DNA of 64,000 nt, from positions 12,524,001 to 12,588,000 of the forward strand of contig OY756970.1 in NCBI GenBank assembly GCA_963580455.1, given 5' to 3'. Position numbers and translations under genes: made by a program. Within the stretch, counting starts at the first letter, position 1. Each line of letters starts with the position of its first letter. This document shows, piece after piece, positions 21,362 through 32,500 of the stretch. The notes beneath the pieces are model-generated. The model made no database searches. It was not told where the DNA came from and saw only the letters and a list, made by a program, of their open reading frames with translations. The DNA is from Euonymus europaeus (lineage: Eukaryota; Streptophyta; Magnoliopsida; Celastrales; Celastraceae).

Positions 21362-22560
21362 CCAAGTAAATGGATTTCAGTACTTACATGATTTTGGCAT
21401 TTTGCTTCCTTTCACGTATCTTGACCCGTGAAGTTAATTGTGGCCCAGTTGCTACTTTTAATAAATGGTGTTTTAAGTGGTGCATATGTCCATGGGAGCT
21501 GTTATTGCTATTTACAGACGAGTTTGGGCTCAATACACACATATTTTTAAAAAATATATCAAGTTATTATTGCATAAAAATATTTTAAAACCTATTTACT
21601 TTTCTGCACCCATGCTTTTTTTAATACAATTAGATTCAAATAATCTTTATAATCCTAATCATTTAATTAATTTTTTATACAAATAAACGTCATCTCTCCG
21701 CCTCTCATCCTCTCCGGTATCATATATTCGTGGATAACTGAAACAAGACTGTGATAGAGAGTTCAATGTTTTATGGTGATTCATTGAGAATAGTGTACAC
21801 TAAAAACCTTCCCAACACATGGTCTTCATACTCAAATGATGGTCTAAGGTGCTAAATCAATTGGTTTGGAGGCGACTCATTAGAATGGCTGCAAGAAGCC
21901 GATCCAAAATTCAAAGATAGGTAAAATTCAAACTTAAAAGTACGCACATCTATATTTGTTTTATATTGGATGGGTAGACTCAAATTTTCTTGGCCGAATT
22001 ACGGCATTAGGTTTTTAATTGAATGATCAAACAACTATATAAAAAAGTAAGAATAAAATAAAGATATATAATTATAGAAAGCATCATATCATATGATTCA
22101 CGAGCTGCCATTGAAAAGCAATTCCGTAAGTGGCAGGGAAAAAATAAATACATGCACGTACGTGTCGTGATTCCCTAATACACCAAATGTTATATCCATT
22201 TGACATTTGAGGTTTATCGTGACTTGTGAACACTAGATTTCTAGATGGTTTTTTTTTTAATTGCGACGAAAGAAAATCTATGACTTTTCTTTCAAAATAA
22301 AATAAATCTCAACCTCTCATACATACAAGAGGTTTTCTTTATTGATAAGTCATAATTCTTTTCTCTGATACAATTTTAGTTGCATGAAATTTTTACCTAC
22401 CAAAAATATCCTTTAACATTTTAAAAATAAAAAAAAAACATTATCCACCGTAGTTTAGAAATATCTGTATCATTCTCTCATATTATATCACAAAAATATA
22501 TTTTTCGGTCATCTTCTCAAATTTTTCAACCATTTTTTTTCGCAAGATCGCACCGATAAA
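21362..22560. other. Intergenic, no feature seen
   Basis: AT-rich DNA with short homopolymer runs. I found no ORF with family similarity and no repeat ends. Confidence 0.5.
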
Positions 22561-22619
22561 TTCCTATTTTTTGTAGAATCTCTCTCTCTCTATAGTTCTT
22601 TTTTTAAGATCCATAATTC

Positions 22620-23570
22620 TTTTTTCAAGATCTCTAGTTGTTGGTACTGTCATATTTCTTGTTTGACAATGCAATTAGGGGTGTCTGTGATTTCAAAACT
22701 GTTTGTTGTTGGAACTGTATATGAATTTTTTGAAATTGTTGGTACTAGCTTCTTGTTATGAAAATAATGTTGCTACTATCTATGAATTTATTATTATTAA
22801 TGAATTTGATACTATCTGTTGTTGGCACTATTTGTTAATTCTTTGAATTGTTAGTACTGTGATGGTCCTTGTTTTTAGAATACGGTTGCAAATTTGATAC
22901 TGCTTGTGAATTTGATATTGTTACTGAATTTGAAATTAATTGTTTGTAAATTCGATATTGTTTTTGAATTTATAATGTTAATGTATTGATACTATTTGTG
23001 AGTGTATGGACGTTGATACTAATTTGTGAGTGTATGGTTGATACTAGTTGTTATCTTGGTACTGTTAAATGTATTGATTGTTGAATTTTAATGAGCCATT
23101 GATTGTTGAATTTTAATGTGGTTCATTGTATTAATGGATTGGATCTTAAACCTCAAAGGTAAGGAAGAAGGCTTTGCGAGGAGACGAGAAGCCCTAAGGG
23201 CTCTGAGGGTACTTTTCTCATTGTATAAGGTGGATTCTAGGATTACCAATATAAGCCCTACTTAGGTCTTGTACTCAGTACCCTGTTTTTCATATAGTAA
23301 AAAAACAGGAGTTCCTCCGTGGACGTAGGCACATTCTCGCCAAGCCACATAAAAATCATTGTGCTTATTTTCGTTGCTTTATTTCTTATGCTTGTGTGTT
23401 TTTGATTGTATGAGATCAGCTATAACATTGGTACTAGTTGATTTTTTAGTACTATCTACTCGATAATGTCATGTTTGATATTGTTAATATGTGGGTGGCA
23501 TTGGTTGGTATCTTGATACTGTGAAATGTCTTGATAGTGGTTGATCCCTTGGTACTATCTACTTAAAACT
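22620..23570. repeat. Degenerate low-complexity repeat based on TTGRTACTGTT
   Basis: Words such as GTTGGTACT, TTGATACTA, TTTGATACTG and TGTGAATTTGATA recur irregularly every 20-60 bp on the plus strand, with no fixed period. An LTR-like piece interrupts them at 23150-23420. They look like a strongly diverged minisatellite or an old repeat-rich element part. Confidence 0.45.
23150..23420 (+). mobile_element. Copia-type LTR (R/U5) fragment
   Basis: Contains CCGTGGACGTAGGCACATTC followed by CGCCAAGCCACATAAA, a phrase conserved in the U5 of many plant copia LTRs (GTGGACGTAGGC...GAACCACGTAAA). A purine-rich GAGAAGCCCTAAGGGC segment precedes it. No partner LTR or coding region is nearby. Confidence 0.5.
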
Positions 23571-24649
23571 ATCATCTTCTGTCATGGTCGCTTTTTATGT
23601 TTTATATACAGTCGTGATGAAGACGAGGCTAAAAATAATTTCATTTTGAAAATTAATGATCTGCATTTTCGAGAATAAACTATATATTGTATGTTTAAGT
23701 TTGTATTATCTATTAAGTTGGTACTGTCATGGTAATAGGCACTGTCATGTAAATAGGTAGTGTTTTTTTTGTGTAATTTTAGGTCAGTTCAAATTCTAAT
23801 ATAAAATGATAATTTTCCTGCGTAAACGAGTAAATGTGAGTTAAGAGCCTGCCAAAGAGTGTTCTTATTTGGCGTCGACGTTTTGACGCTCAAGTCAGAT
23901 GTGAACGCAATTAAGTTTCCTAGGGAACACAACTCAGTGCTCTAGGAATGAATAGTATTTTTCATAAAAGTAGATGTCTTTACCTGAGGGGTGGACCCCT
24001 TTTTATACTAATGGAACTTTCCTTTAATATAGAGTTCCCGGTAAAACAAGCAGGACCTTGCTAAATTGGGAAACTCTCCTTTTAACTAGATAGTTATTGT
24101 CAGAGGGTGGCGAGGACGAGCATACGGGCATATTGCTCAGCAACCGAGCAATATGAGCCAACCTTATCAAACTTCATTTTTTCCCTTTGGATCATGAATT
24201 AGCCTTAAATGTTTTCCAAGTGTCGTGTTTTTAATGGAGAGTATTTTCGGTATTATCACCTCCAAAAATGGAACACGTTGACATTGTTTTAATATTTCAT
24301 TTTTTTAAAAAAAAACTCACAATTAAACATGATTTTTTTTAGAGAAATTAGAGTTAAAAATTTGTGGTAGAATTAGGTGGCTCTAATCCTTTTGACTTAA
24401 GCGTCAGAGCGTCAATAGTGGCCATTGTCACCACTCCGATAATGTTTTTGTTTACACCCTAATTATGCACCGGTTGGGCTCATATGTTTCAATGATTGGG
24501 TCATGTGTTAATGGACTGGCCCTATTGCAATTTACATGGATTAAGTAAATAGGACATAGGAAACGAGCCAGTCATCATTATAAATGGTTTGGTTTGATTT
24601 CAGTCTATACGATCCCAATAAAATGGAAAGAAATGGGTCATTAATTTAA

Positions 24650-26087
24650 ATGTTAGATAGGCCTAGTTATGTTGGTTAAGAGATATAAGACTTGGTCTTA
24701 TGGGTTGCCTAGAATCTAGGAAGTGTAGTTTATCTTAATTTGTTACCCACTTTGGTGGAGCGTTATTATATAGAATTCAGCTCATCATGGAGCATGAAGG
24801 AGCATGTTCTTTAAGATTTATGGAATTATTGAATCACAGTAAAACATTATCTCATTAGTTGAAGAAGGTAGATCATATTTGGGTGATTCTTGGGTGGTTG
24901 TAGTTTATGTGTGCATTTCATACCACATTTACATGCATATTTTGGTACACATTTACATTATTTTGAATCAAGGTCGAGTTAATACTTTGAGATTTCATAC
25001 GTTTTATATGTTGGAGGGTTGATGTGGAGTTGTAGCTGATTGGAGCGTATTTGGAGGAAAACCAGCTTTCAATGCCCTTATAGCGCTCCACCGCTACAAA
25101 AAACTTAATTTGGCATATTGGAGCGCCCTTCTAGTGGTTGTGGCGCTCAGACCAGTAGGATTTGGCAATTTTTTTAGGCAAACCTTAATTGGTTAGATTT
25201 TTGTGTCCTTAAACGTATAACCCTAATTGGAACTCCTAGGGAGACTTATATTAGATATAAATTGCTGGAAAAATATGGGATAAGTATTCGCAAACGTCAT
25301 TTTTTCTTGTGAGATGGCTCTTCTTCAACCTTCTTCCACTATTGTGTATCAAACTCATGATTCTTTCTTCTCTTGCTTTTACATCTATTTTATGGGTTTT
25401 AACTAAACTTTTATCTAGGGTTTAACCTAGCGAAGCATGAATAGTACAAGTTGTTTTTTACTAAAAGATTTCAATTTAATTCTTAATTCTTGTTATTAAC
25501 TGTCATGCTTCAAAATATAATTTATGCATAATTGCTTAATCACCAATTAGGTTGTTTATTATATTTATCTAGCCGAATTACGTAAACGATCCGTATTTGT
25601 GTCTTTTGGTGGAATTAGAATCAAGAAGATTAATTGTCGAATGCTCTCATTCGGATTTAGGGGATTAATTAGTTGCTATAATTCTTCTAGTTGTAATGAG
25701 TTATTTTTACTAAAATTAAAGACTACCATCAAACAGAATTAATTTGATATTAATAATACTGTCATTATCATGATCAATGGATTAACATAATTGAGTTAGG
25801 AATCAACCCTAGAATTGAAAATGATATTGATGCATGACCTTTATAGCTTGTAATATAATTTTTTGGTAAGGTTATGCCTTAGGGTTTTTTTATCATCGTT
25901 GATTGTTAAGTCGTGAAATTATTATCTATTCTCTTTTCTTAAAAATCAGGCAAGTTCTTTTTTACTTTGATAGTTATTTATTTTATAGTTAAGTACATCT
26001 TTCGACTGAACTTGTCTTTGTGAGATCGATCTCGTACCTATACTTTTTGTGCTACAATAGTACACTTGCGAGTATTTTAACATCAGC
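24650..26087 (+). mobile_element. Possible gypsy (Athila-like) solo LTR
   Basis: Starts TGTTAGATAGGCCTAG and ends GTACACTTGCGAGTATTTTAACA. The phrase before that end (GAGATCGATCTCGTACCTATAC) resembles the U5 end of Athila/Tat LTRs. Paired GGAGCG/GGCGCTC motifs lie near 25040-25145. No target duplication was found around these ends, so the limits are tentative. Confidence 0.4.
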
Positions 26088-26907
26088 AGTCATGACATCA
26101 AGGACAGTTGATTCAAAGAGTTTCAAAGAATTATAAAAGCATGACAAAGAGGGAAAAAGAACAACACAAATCCAGCTCAATGACTTAAGTCCACAATCTT
26201 TCATTCTCAAGCTTTCAAGCATTCTAGCTATTATTTACTTATATTCATACTTCATTCTCAAATTCAAGTCTCTTTGTATTCATTTCTTTCATCAATGAAG
26301 TGTGCACATCCAAGCATTTTTTTTTCAATGTGATTTTTTAGTGAAGCGCTCTACAATGAATCTAGATTTTCCTGGAGTTTCATAATGAGATTATGATTAA
26401 GCAATTTTCTTTGTATAATCGTTTGTTCTAAAAGTCTTATTACAGGTGCAACCACATTTCATTCTATTGGCGAAACTTTGAGGCTAACTATAAGTTTCTG
26501 ACACGCTCACAACTATAAGGGGCATGATTGATTTTTTAACAGAATATAGGCATACAGAACCAACACATTTTTTTGAGTGTTTTGCAGATTCTCCATCAAT
26601 CAACACGTGGACGAGCGGGAATCCAGGCTCATAATATCTTACTATTGGTTTTAAGAATATGAAAAGTAAGTTATTTGTTTCTAATACAGAAGTTGTGTAC
26701 ATCTACTATTATTATTATACTTTTTACGAGTCTGCAGCCAGATTTTGACTTTCATCAATGACTGAAATCTTAATCTATGTAGATCTCTTTTCGCTTTTTC
26801 CTGGCAGCTTCACATATCTCTGTCAAAGCTCAAAACCTTGAAATCTGCCTCTACATCATCATCTAATAATATATTGACCATTACGTAATAATTTTGTCAT
26901 ATTCTCC

Positions 26908-26915
26908 TATAAATA
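26908..26915 (+). promoter_or_regulatory. TATA box of invertase gene
   Basis: TATAAATA lies 54 bp before the start codon in the context CTCCTATAAATATACCCC. The distance gives a short 5' UTR of about 20-25 nt. Confidence 0.7.
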
Positions 26916-26961
26916 TACCCCTTCACATGCTTTGTTTTTACAATATTGACAAAAGGCTACC

Positions 26962-29246
26962 ATGGCCAGACTCTCCTCTGTTTTCATCTTCCTTATCATT
27001 TCCCTTCTTGGCCATGGCATTATCAAGCTTGAAGCCTCACACCATTTTTACAATAACCTTGTAAGCCATGAATCCACCTTTACGAACACAACTAGTCAAC
27101 CTTACAGAACAGGGTACCACTTCCAACCCCCCAGGAACTGGATCAATGGTACCATCTACTTCTCTCTCTCTCTCCCTCTCCCTCTCTTGTTCTTTTGTTC
27201 CATTAATTAATTAAATCTAACACAGTTTTTGGGTTTTTGTCACAATGTTCTGCTTCTGGAATTATATGGGACAGATCCTAATGGTCAGTGTTCTTGATCC
27301 TCTGTTTTCTGCTCTAGCTGAGCGTTGACTTCTTAATTATTCTCACAAGCCAGTGATGTGCAGGACCAATGATTTACAGGGGAATCTACCATCTGTTCTA
27401 CCAGTACAACCCAAAAGGAGCCGTGTGGGGCAACATTGTGTGGGCCCACTCCACGTCGACGGATCTCATCAACTGGACCCCACACGATCCAGCAATCTAC
27501 CCATCACAACCGTCCGATATCAACGGTTGCTGGTCGGGTTCCGCTACAATCCTCCCTGGAGACAAACCGGTCATTCTTTACACCGGAATTGACCCGCAAA
27601 ACAAACAGGTCCAAAACATGGCAGTACCCAAGAACTTGTCGGACCCGTATCTCGTCGACTGGGTCAAGTACTCCAATAACCCGCTGATGCAACCGACATC
27701 GCAGAACCAAATCAATGCCAGCTCATTTAGGGACCCGACAACTGCTTGGTTAGGACCGGATAAGAGATGGAGATTGATTATTGGCAGCAAACGACACCGT
27801 AGAGGACTAGCGATTTTGTACAGAAGTAAAGACTTTGTGCATTGGACCAAGTCAAAGCATCCCCTACATTCCGCAAAGGATACAGGGATGTGGGAGTGCC
27901 CTGATTTTTTTCCTGTCTCAGTCAAAGGCAAATATGGCGTGGACACATCGATGATGGGTCCGGATGTTAAACATGTGCTTAAGGTGAGTTTGGACGACAC
28001 TAAACATGAGTACTACACCATCGGGACATATAACCCGGTTGGGGATAGCTATATCCCGGATAAGGGATCAGTGGAAAGTGATGCTGGGTTAAGATATGAT
28101 TATGGAAAGTTTTATGCTTCCAAGACTTTCTTCGATGGTGATAAGAAAAGGAGGATCTTGTGGGGTTGGATAAATGAGTCATCAAGTGTTGATGATGATA
28201 TAGCAAAAGGATGGGCTGGATTACAGGTAATTTTTATGATTTAAACATCAGGCTCAACCCACATCGATCTAGCTGAATGTTATAAAAATCATTTGGCAGG
28301 CAATTCCAAGACATATTTGGCTGGATAAATCTGGGAAACAGCTGGTGCAATGGCCGATTAAAGAAATCGAAATGCTGCGCGGAGCTCCAGTTAACTTGAA
28401 GAATCAAGTGCTGAAGGGAGGATCAGTGGTTGAAGTCTCTGGTGTCACAGCAGTGCAGGTTATTATCTTTTTTTTTTTTTTTTGTGATTAATCAATCAAT
28501 GTTTGATGGTATGATTGTTTTTTTCCTTTCTGGGTCTTAACAATGCAGGTTGATGTTGAGGTTTCGTTTGGATTATCCGAAATTAAGAAAGCAGAAAGGA
28601 TGGACCCAAGTTGGACCAACCCACAACTACTTTGTAGCCAAAATGGTGCATCAGTGAAGGGTAATTTAGGACCATTCGGTTTGTTAATTTTGGCTTCAAA
28701 AGGAATGCAAGAATATACAGCAGTTTTCTTTAGAGTATTCCAAGATCAGAACAACAAATATGTGGTGCTTATGTGCAGTGATCAAAGCAGGTATTTTCTC
28801 TGTCTGTTTGTTTGCATATATATCTGAACTTGAAGGCCACTTATGTTGAACTCTGTTTTGTGGTGTTTTTGTGATGAGCAGGTCTTCATTGAATGAACAT
28901 AATGACAAGACCACTTATGGTGCTTTCGTTGATGTGGATCCTATCCATCAGAAGCTATCACTGCGAAGCTTGGTGAGTTTATATATATGTGCGTGTGCAT
29001 ATATATAATATACATACATATATATGTCAGTAGAAAATCATGAACTGATGCTATTTTTTTTATCAGATTGATCACTCCATAGTGGAGAGCTTTGGTGGGG
29101 AAGGGAAGGCTTGCATTACAGCAAGAGTTTATCCAACACTGGCAATAGGTGAGGGTGCCCGCTTGTATGCTTTTAATAATGGAACTCAAAGTATCAGTAT
29201 CAACAGCTTGAGTGCTTGGAGCATGAAGAAAGCTCAAATCAGCTAG
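26962..29246 (+). CDS. CWINV: Cell-wall acid invertase (beta-fructofuranosidase, GH32), 7 exons
   Basis: Exons: 26962-27148, 27275-27283, 27364-28226, 28300-28458, 28549-28790, 28882-28972, 29067-29246. All introns are GT-AG; total 1,731 nt, 576 aa. It hydrolyses sucrose to glucose and fructose in the apoplast, supplying sinks. A signal peptide ([19 protein letters not shown]...) starts the protein. Catalytic motifs: NDPNG (nucleophile Asp63), WSGSAT (122-127), FRDP (Asp189) and WECPDF (acid/base Glu243). Pro in WECPD marks the cell-wall class; vacuolar enzymes have Val. LDDTKH (Asp276, Lys279) is kept; these residues are associated with sucrose cleavage and missing from fructan exohydrolases of the same clade. 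Exon 2 is the conserved 9-nt mini-exon coding the middle of NDPNG. The family-typical WSMKKAQI end is present. No break is seen, so it should be functional. A fructan exohydrolase remains a less likely reading. Confidence 0.96.
27275..27283 (+). other. 9-nt mini-exon of the invertase
   Basis: ATCCTAATG between CAG and GT splice sites codes the DPN of NDPNG, with its codons split on both sides. It is one of the shortest plant exons known, conserved in acid invertases. Skipping it would remove the nucleophile aspartate but keep the frame. Confidence 0.95.
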
Positions 29247-29372
29247 AAACGACTGGAAAACCCACACAGTGGAGAAGTGGCAAAGATACCAATTCATGTA
29301 TTTTACATTATTTATGTTGCTACCTTTCCATTCCTTTCTGGAATATAAACCTGCCTCTACCCATGAGCCATG

Positions 29373-29378
29373 AATAAA
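29373..29378 (+). terminator. Poly(A) signal of invertase
   Basis: AATAAA 127 bp after the stop codon, in TGAATAAAAAAATT. Confidence 0.55.
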
Positions 29379-29538
29379 AAAATTATGCACTATTTTTCCC
29401 AATAAAAAATGGTATTTGTTGGAACCCAATTCTGTCTTGAAACTCTATGGCAAATGGAATGGAGAGTGAATTCGACCAGAGCAACGCAAAGCTAACAGAA
29501 TCAAACGTATTAAGCAACAAAAGGATGCTTAATTTAGA

Positions 29539-29544
29539 TTTATT
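29539..29544 (-). terminator. Poly(A) signal of GLYR2
   Basis: Minus-strand AATAAA 35 bp after the stop codon. With the invertase signal at 29373 the two convergent 3' UTRs are expected to end close together without necessarily overlapping. Confidence 0.5.
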
Positions 29545-29578
29545 GTAGAAGTCAAAGCAAACCACTTTCTTAGTCCAG

Positions 29579-32500
29579 TCATTTAGCTTTCAATGCTTCA
29601 ATAACAGCTGAAAAATCATGATCACTTAAGCCGTAAGATTTTGCTACCTTATAGAGTTCATTTGTAGCTGCTGCAATTGGAGTTGGTTGAGATACAGATT
29701 CCGCTAATCCTAGAGCAAGTCTCAAGTCCTGGTAACATAAAACTTGTTGTCAGATGACAGTGGTTATAAACTTCTTACAATGTCAATAATTTAGAAAATA
29801 CACAAACCTTCTGTTGATGCTTCAAAGGAAAAGCAGTAGGGTAAAGGGATTGGACCATTGATGGACCTTTAACCGAGTACATTGGCGCACTAATGGCACC
29901 CTGTGACATTACCTGCAATAAAATGAAAATTAGTTTCAGTAACAAACTTCAGATGATAAACCTTTCAAGAAACGAACTATAATCGAGAGAGAGAGAGAAC
30001 TAGACACATCTTTTGATGCAAACATGCACAACTGCTTTTACGCTTCACTGATTATAGCCTCTACAAAATGAAGCCACACGTTTCTACATCATGCCTTTCA
30101 AAATCCTTGATTGGCTTCCAGATGATTTTCATAACTTTCCAACGAGTGTATTTAGTGCCAAAGCTCCTTCATCTCAAATTGTAACAGATCCTCCAACAGA
30201 ATTTTGACGTCAATATTCTCCTCTACATTTGAACTTTCTATTCACTGATGTTAATTTATAAGCTTGTTCTGCAATTTTTGCTCAAATTCTCAACCTCTAA
30301 ATTGTATTGCATTTCCAAATCCAGCTCTCCAGGATAAATAAAGCATAAAAACGACTGATGCTATTTCCAGATAGGTGAAAAGCGGCTGTCTCCAGTAGAA
30401 GGCAAAATCACCTTTATGGATAGCTTATATCAATATATATAATTATACAATCATACAGTATTTGAATTTCATCAACATTAAACTGATGAGGGGCAGTAGA
30501 TATGAGGTTCAGGATGAGTGGATGACTAATAAATTCAGGTCTCCGGCATGACCTGACAAACAATGCCTGGCATACTGAATTTGTTTAACTAGAAACTCAT
30601 TGGCAAAACAAATAACAAGAAAATAAATAAAAATAAGCTAACAAGATAAAAAAAAAAATTTAAGAAAAAATTACAATGCTTCAGGCTATTTTAGAAGCAG
30701 CGGAAAACCCAAACAACTTGCTTTGAGTTCTCTGGAAGAAAAATATATATAGCAAAGCCAAAAATATGGATTTTAGGAATACCTCCACTAATACACTTGG
30801 GTCAAGCCCTACTTTCTCACTGAGGAGCAATCCTTCAGAAAAAGATGCCATCATACTGCATTCGTTTAAAAGTAAATATTTCCCCCGTATAAATCAGCAG
30901 AATGTAGAAACATATACAAGTTACAGTAAACGAGTTTACTGTGCAGCACCTTCCCATTATCATGTTGACCACAAGTTTCATTGCGGCCCCATTGCCAACA
31001 TCCCCAAGGTAAAATCTTGACTGGAGGAAGAGAGGATATATATAAGGGACAGATATGGACAATATGATTAGTGGGCTAACAGGATCAAAGATACCTTCCC
31101 CATGATGTCTAAAAGTGGAGCAACTCTTTCATACAAATGTTTGTCACCTGAAAGATTGAGTCTGGTGCTTCAGTTTATAGAATAGTCTATAAATCATAGA
31201 CCTTCATGGGGGGCAGAAAGTTGGAATATACAAACAATATAAAATATTTGAATTTACAATATTGAATGACATGGAACTATCACAGTATCATTTTTTTTTT
31301 ATTTAGTTAGTTTTCGAAATCCTTTACTGTCTACCTAACTGGAAACATAATAAAAGGAAGAACAAAAGAATTCAAAGACTTGTTACCTGCAGTGAGAAAT
31401 ATCAGTTGTCCATCTTCTGCTGGCTTTTTGGAGCCAGAAACTGGAGCCTATATTAGAGAATGTCATCATATTATAAAGCCATGTTAAAATCCTTCAAAAT
31501 GAATCCAGATGGAAACTTCACCTCCAAAAATGATGCCCCAGTAGCTTTGATATGATCACTAATCAATTTAGAAGTGGAAACGTCCACGGTTGAAACATCC
31601 ACATACCTGCAAATCCACGCTTAAAGAATCTACATGATTTATTTTAAAACATAAAAATGTACATTGAGGGTATACCAAATTGCATTAGACATCATTACAA
31701 AAGCGTCCAAGTAACTGAACAAACTTTTGAAACATTAATAGCAGTCCAATGCTCATAAAAAGCAGTGGATAAGCTTATTAGAAAGTATTTAATGTTTATT
31801 TTTCTTATTGTTTTTTATATGATTACTCAACTTTTATCCCTCTTTTTCGGGATTAGGGGATTTGAACCACTGCCCTGAGGGCAGGGCAGTGAGGTGCCTG
31901 TCAGTTGAACTAGTGGTGGTGTTCCACTAATTGAAGTCGAGCCACATAAACTGATTCTAGCATGGTTTATTTCAGATTGTTTCTGAGTGAGTTTGGTCCT
32001 AACCAGGTCATCCTTGAACTGGAGCTCTCTGTCCATGATCCCTGAGGCTACTACAATCAAATCTATACTTGAAAAATATGAAACCAATGGCTTATAGACA
32101 AAAAGTCCAAACTTATATTCTTTTAGAAAGTAATATAGACCCAAGGACCGTGGCAGTGATCAAACAAAGTGAAATTATATTATTTGAAGGTGTATTCTGA
32201 CTTCTGAACAGAACAGAGAAAAAAGAAAAATTAAAGCATGGGTTAATCGATCGGTGTGATTCTCCTTTTTTTCCTGAACGCTCTAGGAAAAGAAGTACAA
32301 GAAGTCAATTTTTGAGAGATATTGCTTCTGCAACCTCTATGTTGAAGGTTATATCTTCATGAAGAATCTCATTTATGGTCTCGAGCACTATGAGCAAAAT
32401 GATTTGTAAGGTCCACATTTTCTTATGGATATCAAGCAAATTTCAATATGAAAGTGCGATATTCACATGAAAATGCTCTAGCATCCAGAGTGACACTTAA

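Noticed and set aside
24650..26087. Complete solo LTR with target duplication
   Set aside because: The TGTTAG start and TTTTAACA end are suggestive but the flanking 5-mers (TTAAA and TCAGC) do not match; kept only as a tentative LTR.
27655..28060. Asn in GTYNPVGD as a sign of lost sucrose binding in the invertase
   Set aside because: I first took this position as the key Asp of cell-wall invertases. Counting from the WECPD glutamate shows the relevant Asp/Lys pair is in LDDTKH, which is intact.
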